Assembly (NCBI GenBank): GCA_942492065.1 | Contig: CALODV010000013.1 | Coordinates: 1,054,001-1,118,000 of the forward strand | From: G963665815 sp942492065 | GTDB taxonomy: Bacteria > Cloacimonadota > Cloacimonadia > Cloacimonadales > JAIOQZ01 | Direction: 5' to 3' | Length of the DNA: 64,000 nucleotides | Shown: in pieces, positions 1-8,802 of the stretch | Position numbering within the stretch: the first letter of the stretch is position 1 | How the letters are laid out: each line of letters opens with the position of its first letter | Notes under the pieces: model-generated | Seen by the model: the letters and a program-made list of their open reading frames with translations, nothing else | Database searches by the model: none | What the model was told of the DNA's origin: nothing | Translations under genes and position numbers: made by a program

Positions 1-1449
1 GGTGCAGTAATGGGAATCTCTTCAATTCAGGTTATTGGGGAAAAACTTAAGGAATTCAAAGCATCAGGAAAACCTGTTTATGCTTATATAGACGTAACAA
101 GTGATGCCGGTTATTTTGCATCTACATATGCAGATAAAATCTTTATGACACCTTCCAAGTCTGCAGAATTCCTGCTTACAGGTGTCGGATCAACCATGAC
201 TTTCTATAAAGAAACGCTGGATAAATTCGGTATTGAGATGAAAGTTATTCATGCCGGAAAATATAAGGGTTATGGTGAAACTTATTCAAGGACAGGGTTA
301 TCATCCTTTACAAAACAAAACCTCAGTGAAATTATTAATGATCTTTATGAAGCCAAGCTGAGAATTATTTCGGATAACAGACCTGATTTAACTTATGATG
401 CTATCAAAGACCTTTATGAAAACAGAAAAGATATTTTTATTAATTCCGAAATGGCTCTGGAACTGAACCTAGTTGATGAGCTTCATTATAAACAGGATGT
501 TATGGAGACTCTGGGGCTGAAAAAAGAAAATCTGGTGAGCATGTCTTCCTATATTGCTAACTACGTTTCTGATACACCGGGAGCAGGTAAGATTGCTGTC
601 GTATATGCCGAAGGTGGAATTCAGGCATCAGTATCCGGATTTAATGCAAAAGCTATCACATCTGAAAAAATGGTTAAGATTTTAACTAAACTCCGTAAAG
701 ATGCTTCAGTAAAAGCTGTTGTTATCAGGGTAAACAGTCCCGGAGGATCAGCACTTGAATCTGATATCATTGCTCATGCTGTAAAACAACTTAAGACAGC
801 TAAACCTGTTGTTGTATCCATGGGGAGTGTTGCAGCGTCCGGAGGTTATTATATTTCTGCCCTGGCAGATTATATTTATGCAGAACCTCTGACAATTACC
901 GGTTCTATTGGTGTTGTTATGATGCTTCCTAATGCTACAGGGCTCGGAAAGAAGCTTGGAATACATACAGACAGTGTAGCTCGTGGAAAGTATGCAGATT
1001 TATTGAATTTATGGGAGCCAATGCCGGAATCAACACAAAGATCATTACAGAGAAATGCTGAGAATATCTACTCAGAGTTTAAGGATGTTGTCATGACTGG
1101 AAGAAAAATTGCTTCTGAGAAGATTATGGATATTGCTGAAGGAAGAGTCTGGAGCAGTACAAAAGCTTTGGAAAATGGTTTGATAGACGAGGTAGGTTCT
1201 ATAGATGATGCAGTAAAAAAAGCAGCTGAACTTGCTAATATGACTACTTATGGAACTGCAAATTATCCGAAACAAAAGTCTCTGTTTGAAGTTATATATG
1301 AAGATAAGTTCAATTTTGGTGCAGTATTGTCTGCATTCGCAAAGCCAGAAAGCAGAATACTAAATGATTTTGATAAAGAGCTGCAGAAAGTAGAGAATTT
1401 CCGAAGAGAAAACATTCAGTTTCTCTGTCCTGTAACAATAGATCAGTAA
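1..1449 (+). CDS. sppA: Signal peptide peptidase SppA (67K-type), 5' truncated by window edge
   Basis: Membrane-associated serine protease that degrades cleaved signal peptides and other membrane peptides. The frame is open from base 1, so the true start lies upstream; an internal ATG is at position 10. Numbering from that ATG, Lys86 in the GKYKGYGE stretch matches the catalytic lysine of the first half (E. coli Lys209), and Ser277 in the SVAASGGYY stretch matches the nucleophile of the second half (E. coli Ser409). Both halves of the tandem SppA fold are therefore present, with a Ser/Lys dyad. The second half also carries the NSPGGSA substrate-cradle motif. The protein ends with a short Cys-containing tail. 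The N-terminal membrane anchor is outside the window. Confidence 0.93.
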   Translation, partial: GAVMGISSIQVIGEKLKEFKASGKPVYAYIDVTSDAGYFASTYADKIFMTPSKSAEFLLTGVGSTMTFYKETLDKFGIEMKVIHAGKYKGYGETYSRTGLSSFTKQNLSEIINDLYEAKLRIISDNRPDLTYDAIKDLYENRKDIFINSEMALELNLVDELHYKQDVMETLGLKKENLVSMSSYIANYVSDTPGAGKIAVVYAEGGIQASVSGFNAKAITSEKMVKILTKLRKDASVKAVVIRVNSPGGSALESDIIAHAVKQLKTAKPVVVSMGSVAASGGYYISALADYIYAEPLTITGSIGVVMMLPNATGLGKKLGIHTDSVARGKYADLLNLWEPMPESTQRSLQRNAENIYSEFKDVVMTGRKIASEKIMDIAEGRVWSSTKALENGLIDEVGSIDDAVKKAAELANMTTYGTANYPKQKSLFEVIYEDKFNFGAVLSAFAKPESRILNDFDKELQKVENFRRENIQFLCPVTIDQ

Positions 1450-1531
1450 AAGTTTCGAATATAGAATTTCATTGACATGAAAATCGACAAAACAGAATTT
1501 GAAAAAATGTAATATTTTCAAAGGAGATATA

Positions 1532-2827
1532 ATGAATATTAAAAGAACCATGCTAATTGTGATTGGATTAATTTTCTCTGCAGCATTGTTTTCTGCATCG
1601 GTTTCTGCAAATATAAGATCAGGAAACATGTATTACGGTCAATATAGTCGAAATCAGGATGATAAAGAATTGTTTAAAAGGGCAGTTGAATGCTACACTG
1701 ATGCTCTTGAGAAAGAACCGGATCTTCCAGAAGTATTAATCAGATTAGCTGAACTTAAAACAAAGAAACTTAGGTTCGATTATCCAAGTAAAGATGAAAT
1801 GTCTGCAGATTTCTATAACAGGTTACTCGAAATCAGACCAATGCATAAAAAAGCACTTGATATGCTGAATGCACTTCCTGAAGATGAGAAAGAACGTAAA
1901 AAAGCACTGAAAGCTATGCGTCTTAAAGAAAAGAAAGTTCAGGACATTCAAGCTGAAAAAGGTGTAACTCGTAAAGTATCTATTATTGAAAATTATAAAT
2001 TCAGTTCTCAAAGTTTCATTAATTATTGCGATGGAACATTATTGAAGATATCAAGATCTCTAAGTAAAGATGGTAAGACTGATGAAGCAAATACAGTATT
2101 GAACAAGCTTCTGGAAGTTAATCCAGAATATGCTCCTGCTGTATTGTACAGTGCATTCATGAAAGCTGATGCAGGTGATAACGCTGGTGCTATTGAAATA
2201 TACAATAGATACCTGACGCTAAAACCGGATGATGTTTCCGCAATAGTATACCTGGCACAGGCATATACTAATCTTCTTGAAGAAGATCCCGCTGAGAAAG
2301 AAGGGTATGTAAAATTTAACGGTAAATATATCAAAAAAGAGAACCTTGAAAAAGCTATTGAAACTTACAAGAAAGTTCTTACATTCGGGAATGATGCCGG
2401 TGTAGAATATGAAATTGGTAGATTCTATCTTGCTTTGGATGATGCTGACAATGCTATAAAATACTATAAAACCTCAATTGAAACAGACCCTGTAAAAGGA
2501 TTTGATCAAACATGTTTTACTCTCAGCTATATCTATCAGGTTAAAAAAAATGACACTGAGAACTCAATTCAGTATCTCAAAAAAGGTGTAGATTTCCAGA
2601 TAGAAAACGATGGAAAAGACAAAGTGAAGATTCAGATTGGCAGAGTAAAAACTCTTGCATCCAATCTTTTTAAAGCTGAGAAATATGCCGAAGCAGAAAG
2701 CTATGCTGATATACTCTTTAGCAAAGCAGTAGATACTCCAAGTAAAAACCTTGCAAAAACAATAGGTAATCAAGCTGCATCAAAACTTAAGGATTCTGCT
2801 TTAGCAAAGAAGTGGAGCAGTAGATAG
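1532..2827 (+). CDS. Secreted or periplasmic TPR-repeat protein
   Basis: A 431-aa protein beginning with a signal peptide (Lys/Arg then a hydrophobic run ending SASVSA, about residue 23). The rest is built of tetratricopeptide-like helical pairs, for example around residues 40-75, 180-250 and 285-340 (A-x-x-x-Y-x-x-A-L patterns). The ATG at 1532 is chosen because AAGGAG lies at 1521-1525 just upstream; a more upstream ATG at 1499 has no ribosome site. TPR proteins scaffold protein complexes; the partner here is unknown. A TTGACA element sits at 1472-1477. The gene follows sppA by about 80 bases and precedes tRNA-Leu; it may be its own transcription unit. Confidence 0.8.
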   Translation: MNIKRTMLIVIGLIFSAALFSASVSANIRSGNMYYGQYSRNQDDKELFKRAVECYTDALEKEPDLPEVLIRLAELKTKKLRFDYPSKDEMSADFYNRLLEIRPMHKKALDMLNALPEDEKERKKALKAMRLKEKKVQDIQAEKGVTRKVSIIENYKFSSQSFINYCDGTLLKISRSLSKDGKTDEANTVLNKLLEVNPEYAPAVLYSAFMKADAGDNAGAIEIYNRYLTLKPDDVSAIVYLAQAYTNLLEEDPAEKEGYVKFNGKYIKKENLEKAIETYKKVLTFGNDAGVEYEIGRFYLALDDADNAIKYYKTSIETDPVKGFDQTCFTLSYIYQVKKNDTENSIQYLKKGVDFQIENDGKDKVKIQIGRVKTLASNLFKAEKYAEAESYADILFSKAVDTPSKNLAKTIGNQAASKLKDSALAKKWSSR

Positions 2828-2909
2828 TTATTAATCATAACTGTGTACTTGACAGTAAATTAGTAATAAATTTCATGACATCGGTCAATTGTCAGATAGA
2901 CTGATATGT

Positions 2910-2995
<86 letters not shown>

Positions 2996-3031
2996 TTATT
3001 ATTATATATGGAATGATAACAGGAGTTAAAA

Positions 3032-4300
3032 GTGAAAAAGGAATTTAAAGAAATTAGTCAATGTGTACGTGAAATGACACTCACTGTTCCGGCAGAGACT
3101 GCTGAGAAAGATTATGTAAAAGTGCTGAAAGATTTCAGAAAATATGCTGCAGTACCGGGATTCAGAAAAGGTAAAGCTCCGATGTCCATGGTTGAAAAAC
3201 TTTATGGCGCCCATGCAAAAGAAGAATTCATTAAAGCAAAACTTCCGGAATATTATACAGAAGCTATTGATGACGACGAAATGGTTCCTATTTCTCAAGG
3301 TCAGCCACTTAAATGGGACTGGGAGAAAGGTAAAGACTTCACAGCTACATTCAGATTTGAAGTTAAACCGGAAATCAAAGTCGATAAATACAAAGAACTT
3401 GAAGTTCCATTCGAAAAACAGGAATTACCTGATGATGCAGTAGATGGAACAATCGAAGAAATGCGTAGAAAAATGGCTAATATCGAAGAAACAGATAAAG
3501 CTGTTGAATCCGGAAATATTGTTAATGTAGATATTCAGCTTCCGGGAGAAGATGGAGAATATAAAGATCCTTTCAGCAGAGAGCTTGCTGTAGGTGAAAA
3601 TCAATTCAGTAAAGAATTCAATGAGAAAATAATCGGTCTTAAAAAAGGCGAAGATTTCACAGCTCATCTCTTTGAACCTAAAGAAGACGATGATTCTGAA
3701 TTACTGAAAAAAGAAGCAAAAGTTACTGTGAATGCTGTAAAAGTTGAAGTTCTTCCTGAAATTGATGATGATCTTGCTAAAGATGCTGATTATGATTCTC
3801 TTGATGAAATGAAGGAAAAGATTGTTGAAGAGCTTCAGAAAAATCTTGATAAAGAAAACGAAAGAGCTTTGAAAGATGCTATCACAATGAAACTTATCAG
3901 CGAAAATCCATTCGACGTACCGCCTTCACTCGTGGAAAACTATGCTATGAATATGGCTAAACCGATGGCTCAGCAGTATAACATTCCAGTAGAGCAGCTC
4001 CTTGAAGGTTATAAGAAACTCGCTGAAATGGAAATCAAGAAGTACTATATCATCGATGAACTTAAGAAAGTGGAAACATTCGAGATTACCGAAGATGATA
4101 AAAAAGATATGATTGATGAACTTTCTGCTAATATGAATATGACTGCAGAAGAATACAGCGAAAAATATAAGAGCTTTGTAGGAACACCTGATTTCGAAGA
4201 AGCGATTAAAGAAAAGAAACTCTATAAACTTATAGAAGAATCATCAACTTTTGTTAAGCTTCCTGAAGCTCCGGCAGAAGTAGAAAAAACAGAAGAATAG
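3032..4300 (+). CDS. tig: Trigger factor (ribosome-associated chaperone / peptidyl-prolyl isomerase)
   Basis: Binds near the ribosome exit tunnel and shields nascent chains. It is 422 aa, normal for the family. The N-terminal ribosome-binding domain carries the signature GFRKGKAP at residues 43-50. An FKBP-like PPIase domain covers roughly 150-240 and the helical C-terminal cradle about 245-410, ending in an acidic tail. The start codon is GTG at 3032, with AGGAG at 3021-3025 in front. It is the first gene of a tig-clpP-clpX cluster, an arrangement common across bacteria: the gap to clpP is 47 bases and clpP has its own strong ribosome site. Confidence 0.96.
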   Translation: MKKEFKEISQCVREMTLTVPAETAEKDYVKVLKDFRKYAAVPGFRKGKAPMSMVEKLYGAHAKEEFIKAKLPEYYTEAIDDDEMVPISQGQPLKWDWEKGKDFTATFRFEVKPEIKVDKYKELEVPFEKQELPDDAVDGTIEEMRRKMANIEETDKAVESGNIVNVDIQLPGEDGEYKDPFSRELAVGENQFSKEFNEKIIGLKKGEDFTAHLFEPKEDDDSELLKKEAKVTVNAVKVEVLPEIDDDLAKDADYDSLDEMKEKIVEELQKNLDKENERALKDAITMKLISENPFDVPPSLVENYAMNMAKPMAQQYNIPVEQLLEGYKKLAEMEIKKYYIIDELKKVETFEITEDDKKDMIDELSANMNMTAEEYSEKYKSFVGTPDFEEAIKEKKLYKLIEESSTFVKLPEAPAEVEKTEE

Positions 4301-4347
4301 TTGTTTTTAAGCAATACCTCAATATCTTTTTAAAAAGGAGATAAAGT

Positions 4348-4932
4348 ATGCCTTATGTACCTATAGTTGTTGAACAAAGTGGACGCTCTGAAAGAGCTTA
4401 TGATATATATTCCAGACTGTTGAAAGACAGAATCGTCTTCCTCGGGTCACCAATTGATGATAATGTAGCTAATGTAATTATTGCTCAGCTGCTTCATCTT
4501 GAAGGTGAAAACCCTGAAAAAGATATTTACATGTATATTAACAGTCCCGGTGGATCTGTTACTGCCGGTCTTGCCATATACGATACTATGCAGTTTATTA
4601 AGCCTGCAGTAAGTACAATCTGTATTGGTCAGGCTGCCAGTATGGGAGCTTTCCTGCTCACTGCCGGTGAAGCCGGTAAAAGACATGCCCTGCCTAACAG
4701 CCGTGTTATGATTCATCAACCGCTTGGTGGAGTTCAGGGACAGGCTTCTGATATTGAGATTCACACTAAAGAAATACTTTATCTTAAAGATAAGCTTAAC
4801 AAGATTCTGCATCATCATACTGGTCAGCCTATGGAGCGTATTATCAAAGATACTGACAGAAATTACTTTATGAATGCAAATGAAGCTAAAGAATACGGAA
4901 TAATCGACGAAATTATAAATAAAAGAGCTTAG
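4348..4932 (+). CDS. clpP: ATP-dependent Clp protease proteolytic subunit ClpP
   Basis: A 194-aa serine peptidase that forms the tetradecameric chamber fed by ClpX. Catalytic Ser98 (GQAASMGAF) and His123 (MIHQPLGG) are present with the family spacing. The third triad position, normally Asp at residue 172 (DTDRD), is Asn172 here (DTDRN; codon AAT at 4861-4863). Asn at this place is known in Listeria ClpP1, so the enzyme may still work but with altered activity. A strong AAAAAGGAG lies ahead of the ATG. clpX follows after 11 bases, so the pair is surely co-transcribed. Confidence 0.97.
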   Translation: MPYVPIVVEQSGRSERAYDIYSRLLKDRIVFLGSPIDDNVANVIIAQLLHLEGENPEKDIYMYINSPGGSVTAGLAIYDTMQFIKPAVSTICIGQAASMGAFLLTAGEAGKRHALPNSRVMIHQPLGGVQGQASDIEIHTKEILYLKDKLNKILHHHTGQPMERIIKDTDRNYFMNANEAKEYGIIDEIINKRA

Positions 4933-4943
4933 CAGGAGATATT

Positions 4944-6182
4944 GTGGAAAACAAATATAATTTACTGCATTGTGCATTCTGCGGACGTGCCGAAACTGAG
5001 GTGAAGCACATGATCAAGGGCGTTGCAGGTAATATCTGTGACGAATGTGTCCGCATGTGCCATACAATAATTGAAGCCGATCATAAAGAACAGGAACTCG
5101 ATGATTTCTCTCTTCCTACACCTAGAGAAATTAAAGAATACCTAGATCAGTACGTTATTGGGCAGAAGAAAGCGAAGCAAGTTATATCGGTTGCAGTATA
5201 TAACCATTACAAGAGAATATTCAAGCAAGTTCAGACTGATGATGTTGAAATCGAGAAAAGCAACATCCTCATGGTTGGACCAACAGGTTCAGGAAAAACT
5301 CTGATTGCTCAGACTCTTGCAAAATTCCTCAAAGTACCATTTGCTATTGCTGATGCGACGACTCTAACTGAAGCAGGTTATGTTGGCGAAGATGTTGAAA
5401 ATATCCTCGTGCGACTCCTTCAATCTGCAAATTATGACGTTGAAAAAGCATCCACCGGTATTGTCTATGTGGATGAAATTGATAAAATTGCAAGAAAATC
5501 TGAAACTCCGTCTATAACAAGAGATGTTTCCGGTGAAGGTGTTCAGCAGGCATTGCTTAAGATTCTTGAAGGATCAAAAGTTAATGTTCCACCAAAAGGC
5601 GGACGTAAACACCCTCATCAGGATTTTATCGAAATTGATACCAGTAAAATCTTATTTATTGTTGGTGGTGCATTCTTCGGACTGGAAAAAATAATCCAGA
5701 AAAGAATGAACCAGAAAGTCGTAGGTTTCGATGCTGATATTCTCACAAAAGCAGAGCAATCATCTGACATTCTCATGAATGTGTCTTCAGACGATCTGCT
5801 CAAATTCGGATTGATACCTGAGCTTGTCGGAAGAATGCCGGTTGTTACTTCACTCAGAGAACTTGAGGAAGATCAGCTTGTTCAGATTCTGACAGAGCCC
5901 AAGAACGCCATCTACAAACAGTACAAAAAACTGTTTAAGATGGAAGATGTCGAATTGCAATTCTCAGCAGATGCCCTCAAAGAAGTGGCGCATATAGCAG
6001 TTACACGCAAAACCGGTGCTCGTGGTTTGAGATCTATCATGGAAAATGTTATGCTCGACATAATGTATGAAATTCCTGATCTCCAGGGCGTAAAAGAATG
6101 TATGATAACCAAAGAGGTTGTCGAAGGTGAAAGCGACCCTGTTTACGTTTTTGAGGAGAAAACCGAAGATCAGACTGCCTGA
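4944..6182 (+). CDS. clpX: ClpX, AAA+ unfoldase of the ClpXP protease
   Basis: Recognises, unfolds and feeds substrates to ClpP. It is 412 aa. An N-terminal C4 zinc-binding domain uses Cys10, Cys13, Cys32 and Cys35. Walker A GPTGSGKT is at 112-119, followed by Walker B VYVDEID, sensor motifs, and RKTGARGLR near the C terminus. Start is GTG at 4944 with AGGAGAT just before it. It is the last gene of the tig-clpP-clpX unit: a strong hairpin terminator follows at 6211-6241. Confidence 0.97.
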   Translation: MENKYNLLHCAFCGRAETEVKHMIKGVAGNICDECVRMCHTIIEADHKEQELDDFSLPTPREIKEYLDQYVIGQKKAKQVISVAVYNHYKRIFKQVQTDDVEIEKSNILMVGPTGSGKTLIAQTLAKFLKVPFAIADATTLTEAGYVGEDVENILVRLLQSANYDVEKASTGIVYVDEIDKIARKSETPSITRDVSGEGVQQALLKILEGSKVNVPPKGGRKHPHQDFIEIDTSKILFIVGGAFFGLEKIIQKRMNQKVVGFDADILTKAEQSSDILMNVSSDDLLKFGLIPELVGRMPVVTSLRELEEDQLVQILTEPKNAIYKQYKKLFKMEDVELQFSADALKEVAHIAVTRKTGARGLRSIMENVMLDIMYEIPDLQGVKECMITKEVVEGESDPVYVFEEKTEDQTA

Positions 6183-6210
6183 TCGGTTAAATACTGAAAA
6201 TTATAATTAA

Positions 6211-6241
6211 AGACTGTCGGTTTTGCCGACAGTCTTTTTTT
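6211..6241 (+). terminator. Rho-independent terminator after clpX
   Basis: Ten-base perfect stem AGACTGTCGG / CCGACAGTCT (6211-6220 and 6226-6235), five-base loop, then a run of T at 6236-6241. It ends the tig-clpP-clpX transcript. Confidence 0.93.
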
Positions 6242-6407
6242 GATACCTTCATGAAAAAAGTAATAGATTGATAAAATGGTGTTGAAAGCCAATTAATTGT
6301 TGTCAGATACTACTTTATGCTCATTTTATATATGTGCTATATGTATGTAATTATTTATTTTATTGTTCGTTATATTGATATAAACATAATATTGTTTTGG
6401 AGGTTAT

Positions 6408-6944
6408 ATGAAGATATCAGTTAACTGTGGCGGAATGGAAGTATCTGGAGAAATTAAAGAAAAATCTGAGGATCACATTGTTGTTGAAATAACAAAGCCT
6501 TATAACGGATTTAGTCTAGAATCTGGATTCAGCAGAACCATCAGTTCCATGATGCAGAAGCATAGAGGTAAGGTCAGTTACGATGGTGATTATGGGATGC
6601 AGGTAGCAAGAGACTTACTGAGTACACTGTATTGGGGAATAAAGGATGTTCACAACAAAGCAGATGAACTTAAAGCTGCCAGAAAAATATATGAACTTGA
6701 AGTTGAAAAATTCCATGATAAGCGCGAAGAGATTTATATTCGAAGAAGAAACTATAAGAAAGATTACAAGGAAGGAAGGATTACTCAAGTTGAGTATCAG
6801 AACTTTTTACGTCCGATAAATGAAGAATTAATGGTTTTGAACGAGTATGATCTTTACAAGCGAATTTTTAGTCCGATTATTGAAGTAGGAAGCTGTGGTC
6901 TGCCTGTATCAATGATATTCTCAATGATTGATGAACTTCAGTAA
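6408..6944 (+). CDS. Hypothetical protein, 178 aa, charged helical middle
   Basis: I do not recognise this family. The ATG is supported by GGAGG at 6399-6403. The first 60 residues look like a small beta domain (MKISVNCGGMEVSG...). Residues 80-150 are strongly charged and probably coiled helix with many Lys, Glu and Arg. The C-terminal 25 residues are more hydrophobic and contain CGLPVSM. There is no signal peptide and no clear membrane span, so it is likely cytoplasmic. It stands alone between the clpX terminator and the convergent NIF3-family gene. The 166 bases upstream are AT-rich with no promoter I can identify. Confidence 0.6.
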   Translation: MKISVNCGGMEVSGEIKEKSEDHIVVEITKPYNGFSLESGFSRTISSMMQKHRGKVSYDGDYGMQVARDLLSTLYWGIKDVHNKADELKAARKIYELEVEKFHDKREEIYIRRRNYKKDYKEGRITQVEYQNFLRPINEELMVLNEYDLYKRIFSPIIEVGSCGLPVSMIFSMIDELQ

Positions 6945-6979
6945 TAATTGCTGTTAAACCTGCAAACTTAAAAATATAG

Positions 6980-7018
6980 ATAAAAACAAACCTCCATTAC
7001 ATGCATTAATGGAGGTTT
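6980..7018 (-). terminator. Terminator for the minus-strand NIF3-family gene
   Basis: Twelve-base perfect inverted repeat AAACCTCCATTA (6988-6999) / TAATGGAGGTTT (7007-7018) with a seven-base loop. On the minus strand it is followed by a T-rich stretch (A-rich 6980-6987 on the plus strand). Confidence 0.8.
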
Positions 7019-7033
7019 CAGGTCATAAATAAA

Positions 7034-8128
7034 TTATATAAACTCGAGTTTACTAATCTCGTGATTTTCCATTTTCATGATCTCGGTTTTAACTTCCAGA
7101 GGCTTAATCAGGTTTTCCAGTATTTCGAGAACAGGATATTCGGTGTGGAAATGTCCGGCATCAATGATTGGCACCTTAGAATCCAGAATTGTATGGTATG
7201 TGAAATCAGCAGAAACAAGAACATCTGCTTTACCTTGAACTCGTGAAAGCAGGGATGACCCGGAACCTCCGCAGACAGCTATCTTTTTCACCATCTTATC
7301 AGGTGTTTTGCTGCCCGGCCAGAGCTTTACATTAGGGGCTTTCAGTTCAGTTTTGACAAACTCAGCAAAATCTCTTAAAGATATTTCTTCTTCCAGTTCT
7401 CCGAATAATCCGAGCCCATAATTAGGACTATCCTGCTTGAGCGGATATACATAGTAGGCAGGAGTCTCATAGATATGTGCTTTTATTACCTCTCTGAGTA
7501 ACTTATTCAGTTTGAATGATTCTACCTGGAACTCCATCTGAAGCTCAGTAATAGTCTCTTTTTCACCTTTTTTGCCGACAATCGGATTGCTTTCTTCCAT
7601 AGGAATAAACTGTCCCTGAACATAGCTGTAGCTCATGCAGTCCTTGTAATTGTCCATAACTCCTGCTCCGGCTTTAAAAGCAGCCTCTGCAACTTTATCT
7701 GCATTCTCAGAAGGAACATACACAACAAATCTGTATAGCTCTGTGTCCAGTGAGGTAGAAATAAATTCTTGATTTTTGAGTCCCAGTCTGCTGGCCAGAA
7801 CAGTGTTTACACCACCTTTGACAACATCCAGATTAGTGTGAGAAGCAATTACAGAAATGTCATTTTTGATTAGAGTGAGAAATCTGGGGTCGCATATTTT
7901 CTTTACCGCTTTGAATATAAACGGATGGTGTGATACAATAAGGTCAAAGCCATTTTCCACTGCCTGTGCAATTGCATTTTCGGTTACATCAAGAGTCAGA
8001 AGGACTTTCTTAACCGGTTGTTCTCCGCTTCCCAATTGAAGTCCGACATTATCCCATTTATATGCAAGTGCAGGATTGGCAAAGCTGTGAATAAGGTTTA
8101 AAACATCCATTACTTTAATATCTTTCAT
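7034..8128 (-). CDS. NIF3-like dinuclear metal-centre protein (DUF34), long form
   Basis: Member of the Nif3/YqfO/DUF34 family, 364 aa. These are toroidal hexamers with a two-metal site and poorly defined activity (often linked to GTP cyclohydrolase I type 2 or metal handling). Metal-binding motifs seen: WDNVGLQ at 25-31, SHHP at 66-69, SHTNLD at 96-101, and GHFHTE near residue 325. The length and the segment at about 130-235 fit the long form with an inserted PII-like domain, as in Bacillus YqfO. AAAGGA precedes the ATG. An imperfect 16-bp palindrome lies upstream at 8151-8166. Specific function is uncertain; family assignment is firm. Confidence 0.9.
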   Translation of the reverse strand: MKDIKVMDVLNLIHSFANPALAYKWDNVGLQLGSGEQPVKKVLLTLDVTENAIAQAVENGFDLIVSHHPFIFKAVKKICDPRFLTLIKNDISVIASHTNLDVVKGGVNTVLASRLGLKNQEFISTSLDTELYRFVVYVPSENADKVAEAAFKAGAGVMDNYKDCMSYSYVQGQFIPMEESNPIVGKKGEKETITELQMEFQVESFKLNKLLREVIKAHIYETPAYYVYPLKQDSPNYGLGLFGELEEEISLRDFAEFVKTELKAPNVKLWPGSKTPDKMVKKIAVCGGSGSSLLSRVQGKADVLVSADFTYHTILDSKVPIIDAGHFHTEYPVLEILENLIKPLEVKTEIMKMENHEISKLEFI

Positions 8129-8150
8129 ATAAAAAATCCTTTTGTAATAT

Positions 8151-8166
8151 ACGTTAAGCTAAACGT
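8151..8166. promoter_or_regulatory. Imperfect palindrome upstream of the NIF3-family gene
   Basis: ACGTTAAGCTAAACGT matches its own reverse complement at 14 of 16 positions and lies about 25 bases before the NIF3-family start. It could be an operator; there is no second copy that I noticed. Confidence 0.3.
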
Positions 8167-8388
8167 TTTAACTTATAAAAACTTAATAATTATATGGACA
8201 TAAAATATATATGTATATCAATGTGTAAATAAAATTTAAAGAGTTCTATTTGATAAATATACCCTATATGGAATATAAATAGTGTATATAAAAGTTTGAA
8301 AATAAGTGATATAAGTATGTGTTGGCTATGTTGATTTCTATCAGAATTAACTCATATTCAAACCACAAAAGTATGATTTTGAAAAACT

Positions 8389-8802
8389 ATGAATAAAAAA
8401 ATATGTGTTATTGTTTTATGCTGTTGTATACCAATAGTGTTAACATCGGAGATTTCCTCCGTATGGACATCTATGGTGAACTCTGATTTTCTGTTCTCTC
8501 TTGAGTACAATATGAAAAAATATGAGATGAAACGCGCATATGAGCGACATCTGAATAACAGCAATAATCTATATAGAAGAAAAATCATACCTGAGAGGAA
8601 AAATAAGCTTTTCCTGGATCATTATCTGGAAAATCTTTTACAGGGTTACCTGGATGCTAACACAATAAGAAAATACGTAAAAGAAGAATACACTTTCCTG
8701 AAAGTATACAATGCAGAACTGAAATTATCTCCGGATAAAAAGAAATTTTTCAGAATTTCGTTACCTCTGGAGTTTAATGATTCTAAAAAGAAGAGAAAAT
8801 GA
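8389..8802 (+). CDS. Hypothetical secreted 137-aa protein upstream of uvrB
   Basis: Not a family I recognise. It begins with a signal-peptide-like stretch (MNKKI, then hydrophobic residues including CCC at 11-13). The rest is very basic and helical, ending in KKKRK. The stop overlaps the uvrB start (ATGA at 8799-8802), so it is probably real and translationally coupled to uvrB. No good ribosome site precedes the ATG. The region 8129-8388 ahead of it is AT-rich and holds nothing else clear. Confidence 0.6.
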   Translation: MNKKICVIVLCCCIPIVLTSEISSVWTSMVNSDFLFSLEYNMKKYEMKRAYERHLNNSNNLYRRKIIPERKNKLFLDHYLENLLQGYLDANTIRKYVKEEYTFLKVYNAELKLSPDKKKFFRISLPLEFNDSKKKRK

